This document shows, one piece after another, positions 43,670 through 50,989 of a stretch of 64,000 bases of DNA (its first letter is position 1; each line of letters begins with the position of its first letter). The position numbers were made by a program, and so were the translations under genes. This DNA is from Gordonia sp049847105 (GTDB taxonomy: Bacteria; Actinomycetota; Actinomycetes; Mycobacteriales; Mycobacteriaceae), in the NCBI RefSeq assembly GCF_049847105.1, contig NZ_JBNCNS010000002.1, positions 372,001 through 436,000 on the forward strand, given 5' to 3'. The notes below the pieces were generated by a model, which did no database searches, had not been told where the DNA came from, and saw nothing but the letters and a program-made list of their open reading frames with translations.

Positions 43670-43710
43670 TCTCGCCGACCGTGCGCAGAATCTCGCCGAC
43701 CGTGCGCAGA
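43670..43710. repeat. 20-bp direct repeat upstream of uvrD2
   Basis: TCTCGCCGACCGTGCGCAGA occurs at 43670-43689 and again at 43691-43710, a 21-base period. It lies about 60 bases before the uvrD2 start and could be paired operator sites or a slippage duplication. Confidence 0.8.
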
Positions 43711-43753
43711 TCGGCGTGGCGAGACGTGACGATCGGGTGTCCGTGCCGGATGG

Positions 43754-43759
43754 CATAGT
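43754..43759 (+). promoter_or_regulatory. Predicted -10 element, leaderless start of uvrD2
   Basis: CATAGT ends 6 bases before the GTG at 43766. It is a weaker match to TANNNT than other examples but has the same spacing. Confidence 0.35.
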
Positions 43760-43765
43760 GAACCG

Positions 43766-45811
43766 GTGCCCGATCTCCACCGCATCCTCGACGGTCTCGA
43801 CCCCGAGCAGCAGCGGGCGGTGCTCGCCCCGCGCGGCCCGGTGTGCGTGCTGGCGGGGGCCGGGACCGGGAAGACGCGGACCATCACCCGGCGTATCGCG
43901 CATCTGATCGACAGTGGCCAGATGAATCCGAGTCAGGTGCTCGCCGTCACGTTCACCACACGCGCGGCGGGCGAGCTGCGTTCGCGACTCAGGTCGCTGG
44001 ACATCGCGGGCCCCGGCAATTCGGTTCAGGCGCAGACATTTCACGCGGCGGCCCTGCGTCAGCTGCGATACTTCTGGCCGCGCGGTCTGAGTTGGGAGCT
44101 CCTCGACCACAAAGTCCCGCTGGTGGCGCGCGCCGCCCGTCACGTCGGCCTGACCACCACCAGCGAGTCCTTGCGTGACCTGACGTCGGAGATCGAGTGG
44201 GCCAAGGGATCCCTCATCACACCCGGCGAATACGTGGCGCACGCCGGTGCCGCCGGTCGCGACACCCCATTCCCACATGATGCGGTAGCCGCGGTCTTCG
44301 ACACGTACGAGACTGCGAAACGTGATGGTGCACATCTGCTCCTGGATTTCGACGACCTGATCATCTACGCAGGCGAGCTACTTCGGGAAAGCGACCATGC
44401 AGCCGACTTCCGTTCGCGCTACCGGTGTTTCGTCGTCGACGAGTATCAGGACATCACACCGGTCCAGCAACGGCTCCTCGAGGCGTGGCTGGGGGAGCGC
44501 GACAACCTGACGGTGGTGGGCGACGCGAACCAGACCATCTACTCGTTCGCCGGCGCGACCGCGAAGTACCTGTTGGACTTCACCCGCCGCCACCCCGAGG
44601 CCACCCTGGTCCGTCTGGAACGTGACTATCGATCCACTCCCGAGGTGGTGTCACTGGCGAATCAGGTCATCGGTGCCGCGACCGAGCGCTCACCGGGCAC
44701 GAGGCTGGAGCTGGTGGGACAACGTCCCCGCGGCCCGGTTCCCCGACCGGCCGAGTTCGCCGACGACCTGCGCGAGGCCAACGGGGTCGCCGCGCAGATC
44801 AAACACCTGGTGAACTCCGGTACCTCACCCTCGGAGATCGCCGTGCTCTATCGCGTGAACGCGCGGTCCGAACGTTTCGAGGAGGCACTCACCGAGGCCG
44901 GCATCCCCTATCAGGTACGGGGATCCGAGGCGTTCTTCATGCGCACCGAGATCGGCCAGGCGATGCGCAACCTCGAGGCCGCCGCCGGCCGCGACGACCT
45001 GCCCGCCGGCGCCGAGACCACGCGGGTGGTACGCGCCGTCCTGGCGCCCCTCGGCCTGAGTGAGACCGAACCGGCGGGGCCGACGGCGAAGTCCCGATGG
45101 GAATCGTTGCGTACGTTGATGTCCGTTGTCGACGAGATCATCGCCGACCAGCCCGGTATGACCTTGCGACGCCTGGTGTCGGAGCTGGCATTGCGGGCGG
45201 GCGAGCGGCACACCCCCGCGCAGGTCGGTGTCACGCTCGCGTCGCTGCACGCGGCCAAGGGGCTGGAGTGGGACGCGGTCTTCCTGGTCGGACTCACCGA
45301 GGGATCGGTTCCCATCACCCAGGCGATCGAACACGGTGACGAGGCGATCGAGGAGGAACGCCGGCTTTTCTACGTGGGCATCACCCGCGCTCGCGAGCAC
45401 CTCTACCTCTCGTGGAGCCTGTCGCGGTCGGGCGGCGGACGGGCCACGCGCCGACGAACGCGATTCCTCGACGGCATCGACCTCGATCCGAATCGGAGCG
45501 GGCGATGCACGGTGTGCGGAGCGGAGCTGGTGAACCCGGAGTCGCGGGTGCGAGGTCGGTGCGCGAGTTGTCGCATCGAGGACCGCGACGAGTCGCTGGT
45601 ATCCGCGCTGAGGGTCTGGCGGGCCGACCGTGCGCGGCGGCGTGGCGTGCGGGAACTCGCCATCCTCACCGACGCGATGCTGGATGCGGTGGCCGACCAG
45701 CGGCCGGCAGATGCCCGGTCGCTCGGTGCGATTCCGGGCATCGGACCGACGAAACTCGAGGAGTTCGGTCCAGAACTCCTCGACCTCGTCAAAGGTCGCC
45801 GGGTTGAGTAG
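43766..45811 (+). CDS. uvrD2: ATP-dependent DNA helicase UvrD2
   Basis: A 681-residue superfamily 1 helicase. Motor motifs include VLAGAGTGKTRTITRR, VVDEYQDITPVQ, VVGDANQTIYSFAGA and LHAAKGLEWDAV. The motor is joined by a tetracysteine zinc hook (CTVCGAELVNPESRVRGRCASC spacing: CxxC-x14-CxxC at about 581-602) to a C-terminal HRDC domain (LGAIPGIGPTKLEEFG). This is the mycobacterial UvrD2 architecture. The last codons (RRVE, stop) lie in the start of an intergenic repeat element, so the natural C-terminus may have been altered by repeat spread. Confidence 0.93.
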   Translation: MPDLHRILDGLDPEQQRAVLAPRGPVCVLAGAGTGKTRTITRRIAHLIDSGQMNPSQVLAVTFTTRAAGELRSRLRSLDIAGPGNSVQAQTFHAAALRQLRYFWPRGLSWELLDHKVPLVARAARHVGLTTTSESLRDLTSEIEWAKGSLITPGEYVAHAGAAGRDTPFPHDAVAAVFDTYETAKRDGAHLLLDFDDLIIYAGELLRESDHAADFRSRYRCFVVDEYQDITPVQQRLLEAWLGERDNLTVVGDANQTIYSFAGATAKYLLDFTRRHPEATLVRLERDYRSTPEVVSLANQVIGAATERSPGTRLELVGQRPRGPVPRPAEFADDLREANGVAAQIKHLVNSGTSPSEIAVLYRVNARSERFEEALTEAGIPYQVRGSEAFFMRTEIGQAMRNLEAAAGRDDLPAGAETTRVVRAVLAPLGLSETEPAGPTAKSRWESLRTLMSVVDEIIADQPGMTLRRLVSELALRAGERHTPAQVGVTLASLHAAKGLEWDAVFLVGLTEGSVPITQAIEHGDEAIEEERRLFYVGITRAREHLYLSWSLSRSGGGRATRRRTRFLDGIDLDPNRSGRCTVCGAELVNPESRVRGRCASCRIEDRDESLVSALRVWRADRARRRGVRELAILTDAMLDAVADQRPADARSLGAIPGIGPTKLEEFGPELLDLVKGRRVE

Positions 45812-45914
45812 CGACGGGTGAACGAAGTGAACGCGACGCGTATCGAAACCCGCCGGGTTGAGTAGGCACGCGCGAGCGTAGCCGCCGGGTTGAGTAGGCA
45901 CGCGCGAGCGTAGC
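45798..45914. repeat. Gordonia-type intergenic repeat elements after uvrD2
   Basis: One full element runs from GCCGGGTTGAGTAG (45798) to GTATCGAAACC (45850). It is followed by two identical 31-base partial copies (45852-45882 and 45884-45914) starting GCCGGGTTGAGTAGG. The same family occurs at 33088-33130 with GGTCGAGTAG and TATCGAGACC ends. The element overlaps the final codons of uvrD2. Confidence 0.8.
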
Positions 45915-46002
45915 GAGCCCGCGCCGTATCGAAACCGAGCCCGCGCCGTATCGAAACCGAGCCCGCGCCGTATCGAAACCGAGCCCGCGCCGTATCGAAA
46001 CC
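45915..46002. repeat. Four perfect 22-bp tandem repeats next to the whiB7 promoter
   Basis: Each unit begins GAGCCCGCGC and ends TATCGAAACC. Copies are at 45915, 45937, 45959 and 45981, without mismatch or spacer. The array is an expansion of the right end of the adjacent repeat element. It stops 7 bases before the AT box of the whiB7 promoter. No spacers exist, so it is not a CRISPR array. Confidence 0.93.
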
Positions 46003-46009
46003 GCAGGTC

Positions 46010-46048
46010 AAAAATGGGTTGTGCGAAGTTTGTCCCACCCCCTAGTCT
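46010..46048 (+). promoter_or_regulatory. whiB7 promoter with WhiB7 AT-hook box
   Basis: AAAAAT (46010-46015) lies three bases before a -35 TTGTGC (46019-46024), with an 18-base spacer to the -10 TAGTCT (46043-46048). An AT-rich box just upstream of the -35 is the recognised WhiB7 binding arrangement in mycobacteria, so autoregulation is expected. The start site would be near 46055, leaving a leader of about 500 bases. Confidence 0.75.
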
Positions 46049-46135
46049 TGATTCGTCAGCACGGGGTGCTACCTGTTTGTCCGTAATGGGTCGCCTCACA
46101 TGTGGAAGCCTGCGAGCACGGAAAGGAGCGGATCA

Positions 46136-46387
46136 GTGAACGGAATCAACATTCAGGCGAGCGTCAGCGTGCCTGTGGCGATGCCTCTGGCACCGACGGC
46201 GGCGTCGATCGACTTCTTCGTCGGTATGAACTTCCGTCGCGACCGCTCCTGGGTCGATGTGACCCATGTGTGCCCGATGGCAGCCCATGCGCCCGCCGCA
46301 GCCGTACCGCTCGCAGACCCGGCAATCGCCGGCGCGCGAGCCGAGCAGCGGTTCCCCGTGCAGATACGAAGTCTGCGGAGACGTTAA
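46136..46387 (+). CDS. whiB7 leader ORF (83 codons)
   Basis: A GTG-initiated ORF with a strong ribosome site (GAAAGGAG, 7 bases before GTG). The peptide begins MNGINIQASVSVPVAMPLAP and ends with the basic VQIRSLRRR. Its stop TAA (46385-46387) lies in the loop of the first leader hairpin. Upstream ORFs of this kind control whiB7/wblC by ribosome-mediated attenuation when antibiotics slow translation. The position of the stop relative to the hairpins, rather than the peptide sequence, is probably what matters. Confidence 0.72.
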   Translation: MNGINIQASVSVPVAMPLAPTAASIDFFVGMNFRRDRSWVDVTHVCPMAAHAPAAAVPLADPAIAGARAEQRFPVQIRSLRRR

Positions 46388-46444
46388 CTCCGCACCTTTC
46401 GGGCCACGGGCGAATCGCAGACGCGAACCCGTGGCCCTTGTTGT
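46371..46444 (+). terminator. whiB7 transcription attenuator (terminator and competing stem)
   Basis: The terminator stem is GGGCCACGGG (46401-46410) with CCCGTGGCCC (46428-46437), followed by TTGTTGT. A first hairpin pairs TGCGGAG (46374-46380) with CTCCGCA (46388-46394). An alternative pairing GTCTGCG (46371-46377) with CGCAGAC (46416-46422) uses the terminator loop and competes with it. A ribosome finishing the leader ORF would cover 46371-46394 and allow termination. Confidence 0.82.
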
Positions 46445-46550
46445 AGATACCCGAAATCGATCTCATCCCAGGTGATGAGCTTCCATTTCGACTACTTCAC
46501 ATCGAGGACTCCGGGTTCAACACCCAACACGAGTAGATGTGGAGAGCAAG

Positions 46551-46841
46551 ATGACCGTCGATTGCGTTCTCGAATCGTGTCTTTCGGCGGACCACGTGTC
46601 GGTCGATGGCCTGGACCTGCCCTGCCAGGTGGCCGACGCCGATCTGTGGTTCGCCGAGGATCCCCGAGATCTGGAGCGGGCCAAGGCAATGTGCGCCGAG
46701 TGCCCGCTGCGTGAGGCCTGCCTGCGGGCCGCGCTGGACCGTGCCGAGCCCTGGGGGGTCTGGGGCGGCGAGATCCTCGATCGCGGCACCGTGATCGCGC
46801 GGAAGCGCCCGCGCGGTCGGCCGCGGAAGAACGCCGCCTGA
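46551..46841 (+). CDS. whiB7: WhiB7 antibiotic-resistance regulator
   Basis: A 96-residue WhiB protein that activates intrinsic resistance genes with SigA. Cluster ligands lie in LPCQVAD, MCAECPL and ACLRAAL. The WhiB7-specific EPWGVWGGE and the C-terminal AT-hook KRPRGRPRK are intact. The ATG at 46551 follows GTGGAGAG; a GTG four codons upstream is less likely. It is controlled by the AT-box promoter and attenuator upstream. It converges with the ABC1 kinase gene across a repeat-rich gap. Confidence 0.95.
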   Translation: MTVDCVLESCLSADHVSVDGLDLPCQVADADLWFAEDPRDLERAKAMCAECPLREACLRAALDRAEPWGVWGGEILDRGTVIARKRPRGRPRKNAA

Positions 46842-46863
46842 TGGGGCGGCTGCCCGTCGAGGC

Positions 46864-46961
46864 GCTCGCAGGCTCGCTTCCTCAGGGATCGGTCGGTGCT
46901 CGCAGGCTCGCTTCCTCAGGGGTCGAACGGAATTCCCGGTCCCTGAGGAGTGAGCTTGCGA
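46864..46961. repeat. Direct and inverted repeats between whiB7 and the ABC1 kinase
   Basis: A 24-base unit GCTCGCAGGCTC...CTCAGGG occurs at 46864-46887 and 46898-46921. An inverted, diverged copy starting CCCTGAGGAG lies at 46941-46961. The copies could fold into a long stem between the two convergent genes and may act as a terminator. It is a different repeat family from that upstream of whiB7. Confidence 0.75.
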
Positions 46962-46982
46962 ACGTCACGAAGGGGGCCGAAC

Positions 46983-48299
46983 TCAGTCGGCGAGACCCGG
47001 CACCCACTTCTCCATGATCGCGCGGTACGGCGCATTCGCCTCGAGCTGTGAGGCGATGCCGACACACCCTGCCAGCACCCGGAACACCATCACATAGTTC
47101 TTGGGCACGTTCAGGTTTCGCGATGTCTTGTAGACGTCGCCGCGGACGTCGGTGGCCTTGCCGGCGGCGCGTTGCATCCACTTGCGGGTGAAGTGGAAGG
47201 ACTCGGTGTAGAGCGGGTCGACATAGGGCTTCAGGTAGGCCTCGATGTCGGCCGGGCTCACTCGATCGGCATGCGAACGCCGGATGAAGTCGGTCTGCAC
47301 CATCAGCTCTTTGAGCTCTTCGTACTGCTTGTCCCGCGCCAGACGAAGAATGGGTCCGGTCTCTGGTGGAAGTCCGTTGGGATAGTGACCGACCGCGCCG
47401 AAGTCGAGGATGCCGAAACGGCCGTCGTCCATCAGGAAGAAGTTCCCGGGATGCGGATCGCCGTGGAGCAGTCCGACACGGAACGGTGAACTCACCTCGA
47501 AGGTGGCCATTTTCGCGGCCGCGTTGTCGCGGGTCGCCTGGTCGCCGTCGGCGATGACCTTCGACAGCCGGGTGCCGTCGATCCATTCGGAGACAACCAC
47601 CTTCGGTGCGCTCGCCACGACCTTGGGAACCAGGAAGTCCGGGTCGCCGTCGAAGACCTTGGCGAAGGCGCGCTGATTGTCGGCTTCCCCGAGATAGTCG
47701 AGCTCGGCCTCTGTCCGGTCGATGAGTTCGTCCATCATCGCCCTGACATCGGTGCCCGGCGACAGCTTCTGCAACAGACCCGACATCCGGGACAACGTCT
47801 TCAGGTCCGCCTTGAGGGCGTGATCGGCACCCGGATACTGCACCTTGACGGCCACGGCGCGGCCGTCCGACCAGACGGCCCGGTGGACCTGCCCGATGCT
47901 GGCGGACGCGGCGGGTTCATCGGAGAACTCACGGAATCGTTCGCGCCACTTGGTGCCGAGTTGCTGGTCGAGAACCTTGTGCACCTTGGCTGCAGGCAGC
48001 GGCGGCGCCTCCGCCTGCAATTTGGTCAACGCCTCGCGGAAGGGCTCCCCGAACTCGTCGGGGATGGCGGCCTCCATGATCGACATGGCCTGACCGACCT
48101 TCATGGCGCCGCCCTTGAGCTCGCCGAGGACGGCGAACAGCTGGTCGGCGGCCCGTTCCAGCATTTCCTGCTGGACCTCGTCCTTGTCCCTGCCCACCAT
48201 GCGTTTACCGAGACCGGCCGCTGCGCGTCCGGCCATACCGATGGGCAGCGACGCCAACTTGGCGTTGCGTCGTCCCTGCCCCCGAGTGATGTCGCTCAT
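46983..48299 (-). CDS. ABC1/UbiB-family atypical kinase (Rv3197-like)
   Basis: A 438-residue ADCK/UbiB-type atypical kinase. The family signature KxGQ is in GGAMKVGQAMSIME, the Ala-rich loop is PAASASIGQVHRAVW, and the ATP-site Lys is in VAVKVQYPG. The catalytic segment LLHGDPHPGNFF and the metal site GILDFGAVG follow. UbiB relatives support quinone synthesis, but in mycobacteria the homologue next to whiB7 has been linked to macrolide tolerance. The start MSDITRG at 48299 has AAAGGAC upstream. It probably follows the ThiF-like gene in one transcript. Confidence 0.88.
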   Translation of the reverse strand: MSDITRGQGRRNAKLASLPIGMAGRAAAGLGKRMVGRDKDEVQQEMLERAADQLFAVLGELKGGAMKVGQAMSIMEAAIPDEFGEPFREALTKLQAEAPPLPAAKVHKVLDQQLGTKWRERFREFSDEPAASASIGQVHRAVWSDGRAVAVKVQYPGADHALKADLKTLSRMSGLLQKLSPGTDVRAMMDELIDRTEAELDYLGEADNQRAFAKVFDGDPDFLVPKVVASAPKVVVSEWIDGTRLSKVIADGDQATRDNAAAKMATFEVSSPFRVGLLHGDPHPGNFFLMDDGRFGILDFGAVGHYPNGLPPETGPILRLARDKQYEELKELMVQTDFIRRSHADRVSPADIEAYLKPYVDPLYTESFHFTRKWMQRAAGKATDVRGDVYKTSRNLNVPKNYVMVFRVLAGCVGIASQLEANAPYRAIMEKWVPGLAD

Positions 48300-48379
48300 A
48301 GCGTCCTTTCCCCACCTCAGGATAGAGGACGGGCCCGTCCCGACGACCGCCACACCCGAGCGCCGGGCTGCTGCCGTGG

Positions 48380-49318
48380 TCAACCGGCCTGCGCGATGAT
48401 CGGGCGGCAATCGCACAACGGGTGCGGTGGCCATTCGACCACTGCGAGTCTTGCCGGATCTGCGTGGAATTCCAAAGCGCGATTGAATAATTGGGGTGTC
48501 GACGTGGTCGACGTGCCGGCCCAGAGCGCGCCCGCGAGCTGTTCGATCTGTTCGTGGGTGAGTGCGGCGGTGCTGCGGATGGTGCCGGCACTGGCATAGC
48601 CCGGCTGACGCACCATCTGCGCGGCCAGGAGGGGCCAGTCCGGTTCCATCGTGGTGCGATGATGATCCGCGCACCGGAGACAGCTCGAGAGACCGGGCAG
48701 CACGAGTGGTCCGATCACGCCCACTCCGTCTCGGACGCGCACCTGCAGATGCGGGATGCGGGCGGCGATGAGTGCGTTGACGACAGCCGGGTCGTGCACC
48801 AGGAAGTCGGTGAGCACCACGAGGTTCGCATCCCACCCGTCGACCGTGTCATGGGGACGACGAGTCGACCGGCGCGGCACCATCCCCACCTCGGTCAGCG
48901 AGGCGGCGAGGAGGTCCGACAGGGGGCCGCGTCCATGCAGACGGATGCGCAGCGTCGACGACGATCTGCCGTTGTCGGTGGCGATCGCCTGGCCGGCGGC
49001 GGTGAGCCTGCCGACGATGGTGGCGAGATCGGCTGCGGTCAGGCCGATCGACCGCGCGCGGCGCAGCATCTCTCCCCGCGACCGAGGGCGGCTCAGATCA
49101 CGCACCAGCGTCGCGACCGCGTCCGCGCGGACCGGCGAGGAGAGCTCGATGATCAGGCTGCGGTGCGGATCGCTGCCGACATGCACGCGATTGCCGGGCC
49201 GGACCAGAACCGGTGTCCCCGGTCGTACCAGCGGGAGGCTGCTCGGCAACTCGATGGTCTCGCGAGCACCTCGGGATTCGTCCGGGGGACGTGGGTGCCG
49301 GGCGCTCGGATCGGACAT
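48380..49318 (-). CDS. ThiF/TOMM cyclodehydratase-like protein (Rv3196-like)
   Basis: A 312-residue protein related to the E1-like partner of azoline-forming cyclodehydratases. A winged-helix/RRE-like N-terminal half (about 30-120, ending GRLTAAGQAIATDN) precedes a Rossmann-like core beginning STLRIRLHGRGPLSDLLAASL; its glycine loop GRGPLS is poor for ATP. Zinc ligands are in LSSCLRCADHH (CxxC) and PLCDCRP (CxC). No YcaO gene or precursor peptide is nearby. A role in peptide binding or modification is inference only. It lies between the zincin and the ABC1 kinase on the same strand. Confidence 0.75.
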   Translation of the reverse strand: MSDPSARHPRPPDESRGARETIELPSSLPLVRPGTPVLVRPGNRVHVGSDPHRSLIIELSSPVRADAVATLVRDLSRPRSRGEMLRRARSIGLTAADLATIVGRLTAAGQAIATDNGRSSSTLRIRLHGRGPLSDLLAASLTEVGMVPRRSTRRPHDTVDGWDANLVVLTDFLVHDPAVVNALIAARIPHLQVRVRDGVGVIGPLVLPGLSSCLRCADHHRTTMEPDWPLLAAQMVRQPGYASAGTIRSTAALTHEQIEQLAGALWAGTSTTSTPQLFNRALEFHADPARLAVVEWPPHPLCDCRPIIAQAG

Positions 49319-49440
49319 GACGTCACTCTGCCACCCCCGGAGGCGGTCTCAGGTGTCGTGGAACAGGTTGTGCACAAGTCGGAACGCCTGTGTTCAGTGC
49401 GGTTGCGGTGGTGCGGGAGCGTCCTGTACCACCGCGGCGA

Positions 49441-50910
49441 TCACGACGTGCCGGAGTCGCGGGGCGGGTCGTCGGAGTCGGGGGAGTCGTCCGGCTTCGC
49501 GCCCTGCGACTCCTGGTCCGCGCGCTCCTGCGCGAGGGTCGCCTCGAGCTGAGCGATCGGGTCGTCGAAGGAACTGGCCCCGCCGCCGATGACGCCGTCG
49601 ATGAACGCCGCCGGATGGTCGAGATCGTCGGCGTCGGGCATCAGATCCGGATGTGCCCACACCCCGTCACGAGTCGACATGTCGCCTGCCTCCAACAGTT
49701 GCCGCCAGAGGGCGGAGGCCTCGCGCACCTTGCGTGGCCGCAACTCCAGGCCCACGAGCGTCGCGAAGGTCTGCTCGGCGGGCCCGCCGGTGGCACGGCG
49801 CCGCCGCATCGTCTCGGTGAGGGCGGCCGCGCTCGGGATGCGGTCGTCGAGAGCCCTCGACACCACCTGCTCCACCCAGCCCTCGATCAGTGCGAGGAGG
49901 GTCTCCAGCCGGGCCAGCGCTGCCTGCTGCTCGGGTGTGGTGGTTGGCTCGAACGACGCCGACGACCCGATCAGCTCCTCGAGCTTGGACGGGTCGGACA
50001 GGAGTTCCTGCGGATCGATGCCGGACGTCATGTCGGCGATGCCACTGAAATCGATGCTGATGCCCCGCGCGTACTCCTCGACCGTGGACAGCAGACGCTG
50101 CCGCAGCCACCCGACGTGGGTGAACAGGCGTACGTGCGCGGCCTCCCGGGCGGCGAGGAACAGGATGATCTCCTGCGCCGGTTGCTCGAGCCCCTCGGCG
50201 AAATTCGCGATCGCCTCGGGCAGGAGGACCGCGGTGCCCTCCGGGGCCAGAGGGAGTCCGACGTCGGTCGAGGTGAGAACCTCCTTGGCGAGCTGGCCGA
50301 GTCCCTGGCCGAGCTGCGTGCCGAAGGCCATCCCGCTCATCTGGGTCAGCATGCCCATCATCGGGCCGGCGAACTGGGCGGCCTCTGCGGGCAGATTCTG
50401 TTCCCAGGTTCGCGAGAGTTGGGTGGCGACCGGATCGCAGAGCCGCTTCCAGGTCGGCATCGACTCTTCGAGCCACGTCACCGGCGTCCACGCGACGGCC
50501 TGCCGAACACCGCCGGGGAAGGTGGTCACATCGTCGAGCCAGACGTCGGCCAACCGGACCGCGTCGGCGACGGCCTGGGTCTCCTTGTCGAGCACCGGTG
50601 TGAAGTTGCCGATCTGCTGGCGAGCGAGGTTCGTGGCGACCTGGTAGTTCACCGGACCGCCACCCGCACCGGGCGCCATCCCGGCGCCCATACCGCTGAA
50701 CATATTGCCCAGCTGGGAGAACATCTGGCCGAGCTGGGACGGATCGAAACCCTCGGCGCCGCCCATCGCGAAACCGAACGGATTCTGCGGGTTGCCCGGG
50801 TCGCCGGGGGACGCGTCGTTGCCGGACTTGTCCTCGCGACGCTTGTCCTCGCCGCGGCGTTCGTCATCGTCGTCGCCGGAGGGGGAGAACCCGAAGGGCA
50901 GATCACTCAT
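49441..50910 (-). CDS. Zincin-type metalloprotease, DUF2342 family (Rv3195-like)
   Basis: A 489-residue predicted soluble protein of the actinobacterial zincin_2/DUF2342 family. The signature REAAHVRLFTHVGWLRQRL (about 245-263) supplies the His and Glu ligands in a non-HExxH arrangement. The N-terminal 60 residues are acidic and Gly/Met-rich (low complexity), and the C-terminus is a disordered acidic tail. The start MSDLPFGFSP is typical. Activity has not been shown to my knowledge. It is the first gene of a three-gene minus-strand set with the ThiF-like and ABC1 kinase genes. Confidence 0.85.
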   Translation of the reverse strand: MSDLPFGFSPSGDDDDERRGEDKRREDKSGNDASPGDPGNPQNPFGFAMGGAEGFDPSQLGQMFSQLGNMFSGMGAGMAPGAGGGPVNYQVATNLARQQIGNFTPVLDKETQAVADAVRLADVWLDDVTTFPGGVRQAVAWTPVTWLEESMPTWKRLCDPVATQLSRTWEQNLPAEAAQFAGPMMGMLTQMSGMAFGTQLGQGLGQLAKEVLTSTDVGLPLAPEGTAVLLPEAIANFAEGLEQPAQEIILFLAAREAAHVRLFTHVGWLRQRLLSTVEEYARGISIDFSGIADMTSGIDPQELLSDPSKLEELIGSSASFEPTTTPEQQAALARLETLLALIEGWVEQVVSRALDDRIPSAAALTETMRRRRATGGPAEQTFATLVGLELRPRKVREASALWRQLLEAGDMSTRDGVWAHPDLMPDADDLDHPAAFIDGVIGGGASSFDDPIAQLEATLAQERADQESQGAKPDDSPDSDDPPRDSGTS

Positions 50911-50989
50911 GCCTCCACGGTACCGCCCGCCAGGCGTCCCGGCGTTCGCCTTGAGCGTAGGCGGCTCAATGTAGGAGGGGTCCGTTACT

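Noticed and set aside
45915..46002. CRISPR array
   Set aside because: The four 22-bp units are directly adjacent with no spacers and no cas genes are nearby.
46551..46841. WhiB-like gene as a paralogue such as WhiB2 or WhiD
   Set aside because: The C-terminal RGRPRK AT-hook, EPWGVWGGE and leader attenuator are specific for WhiB7.
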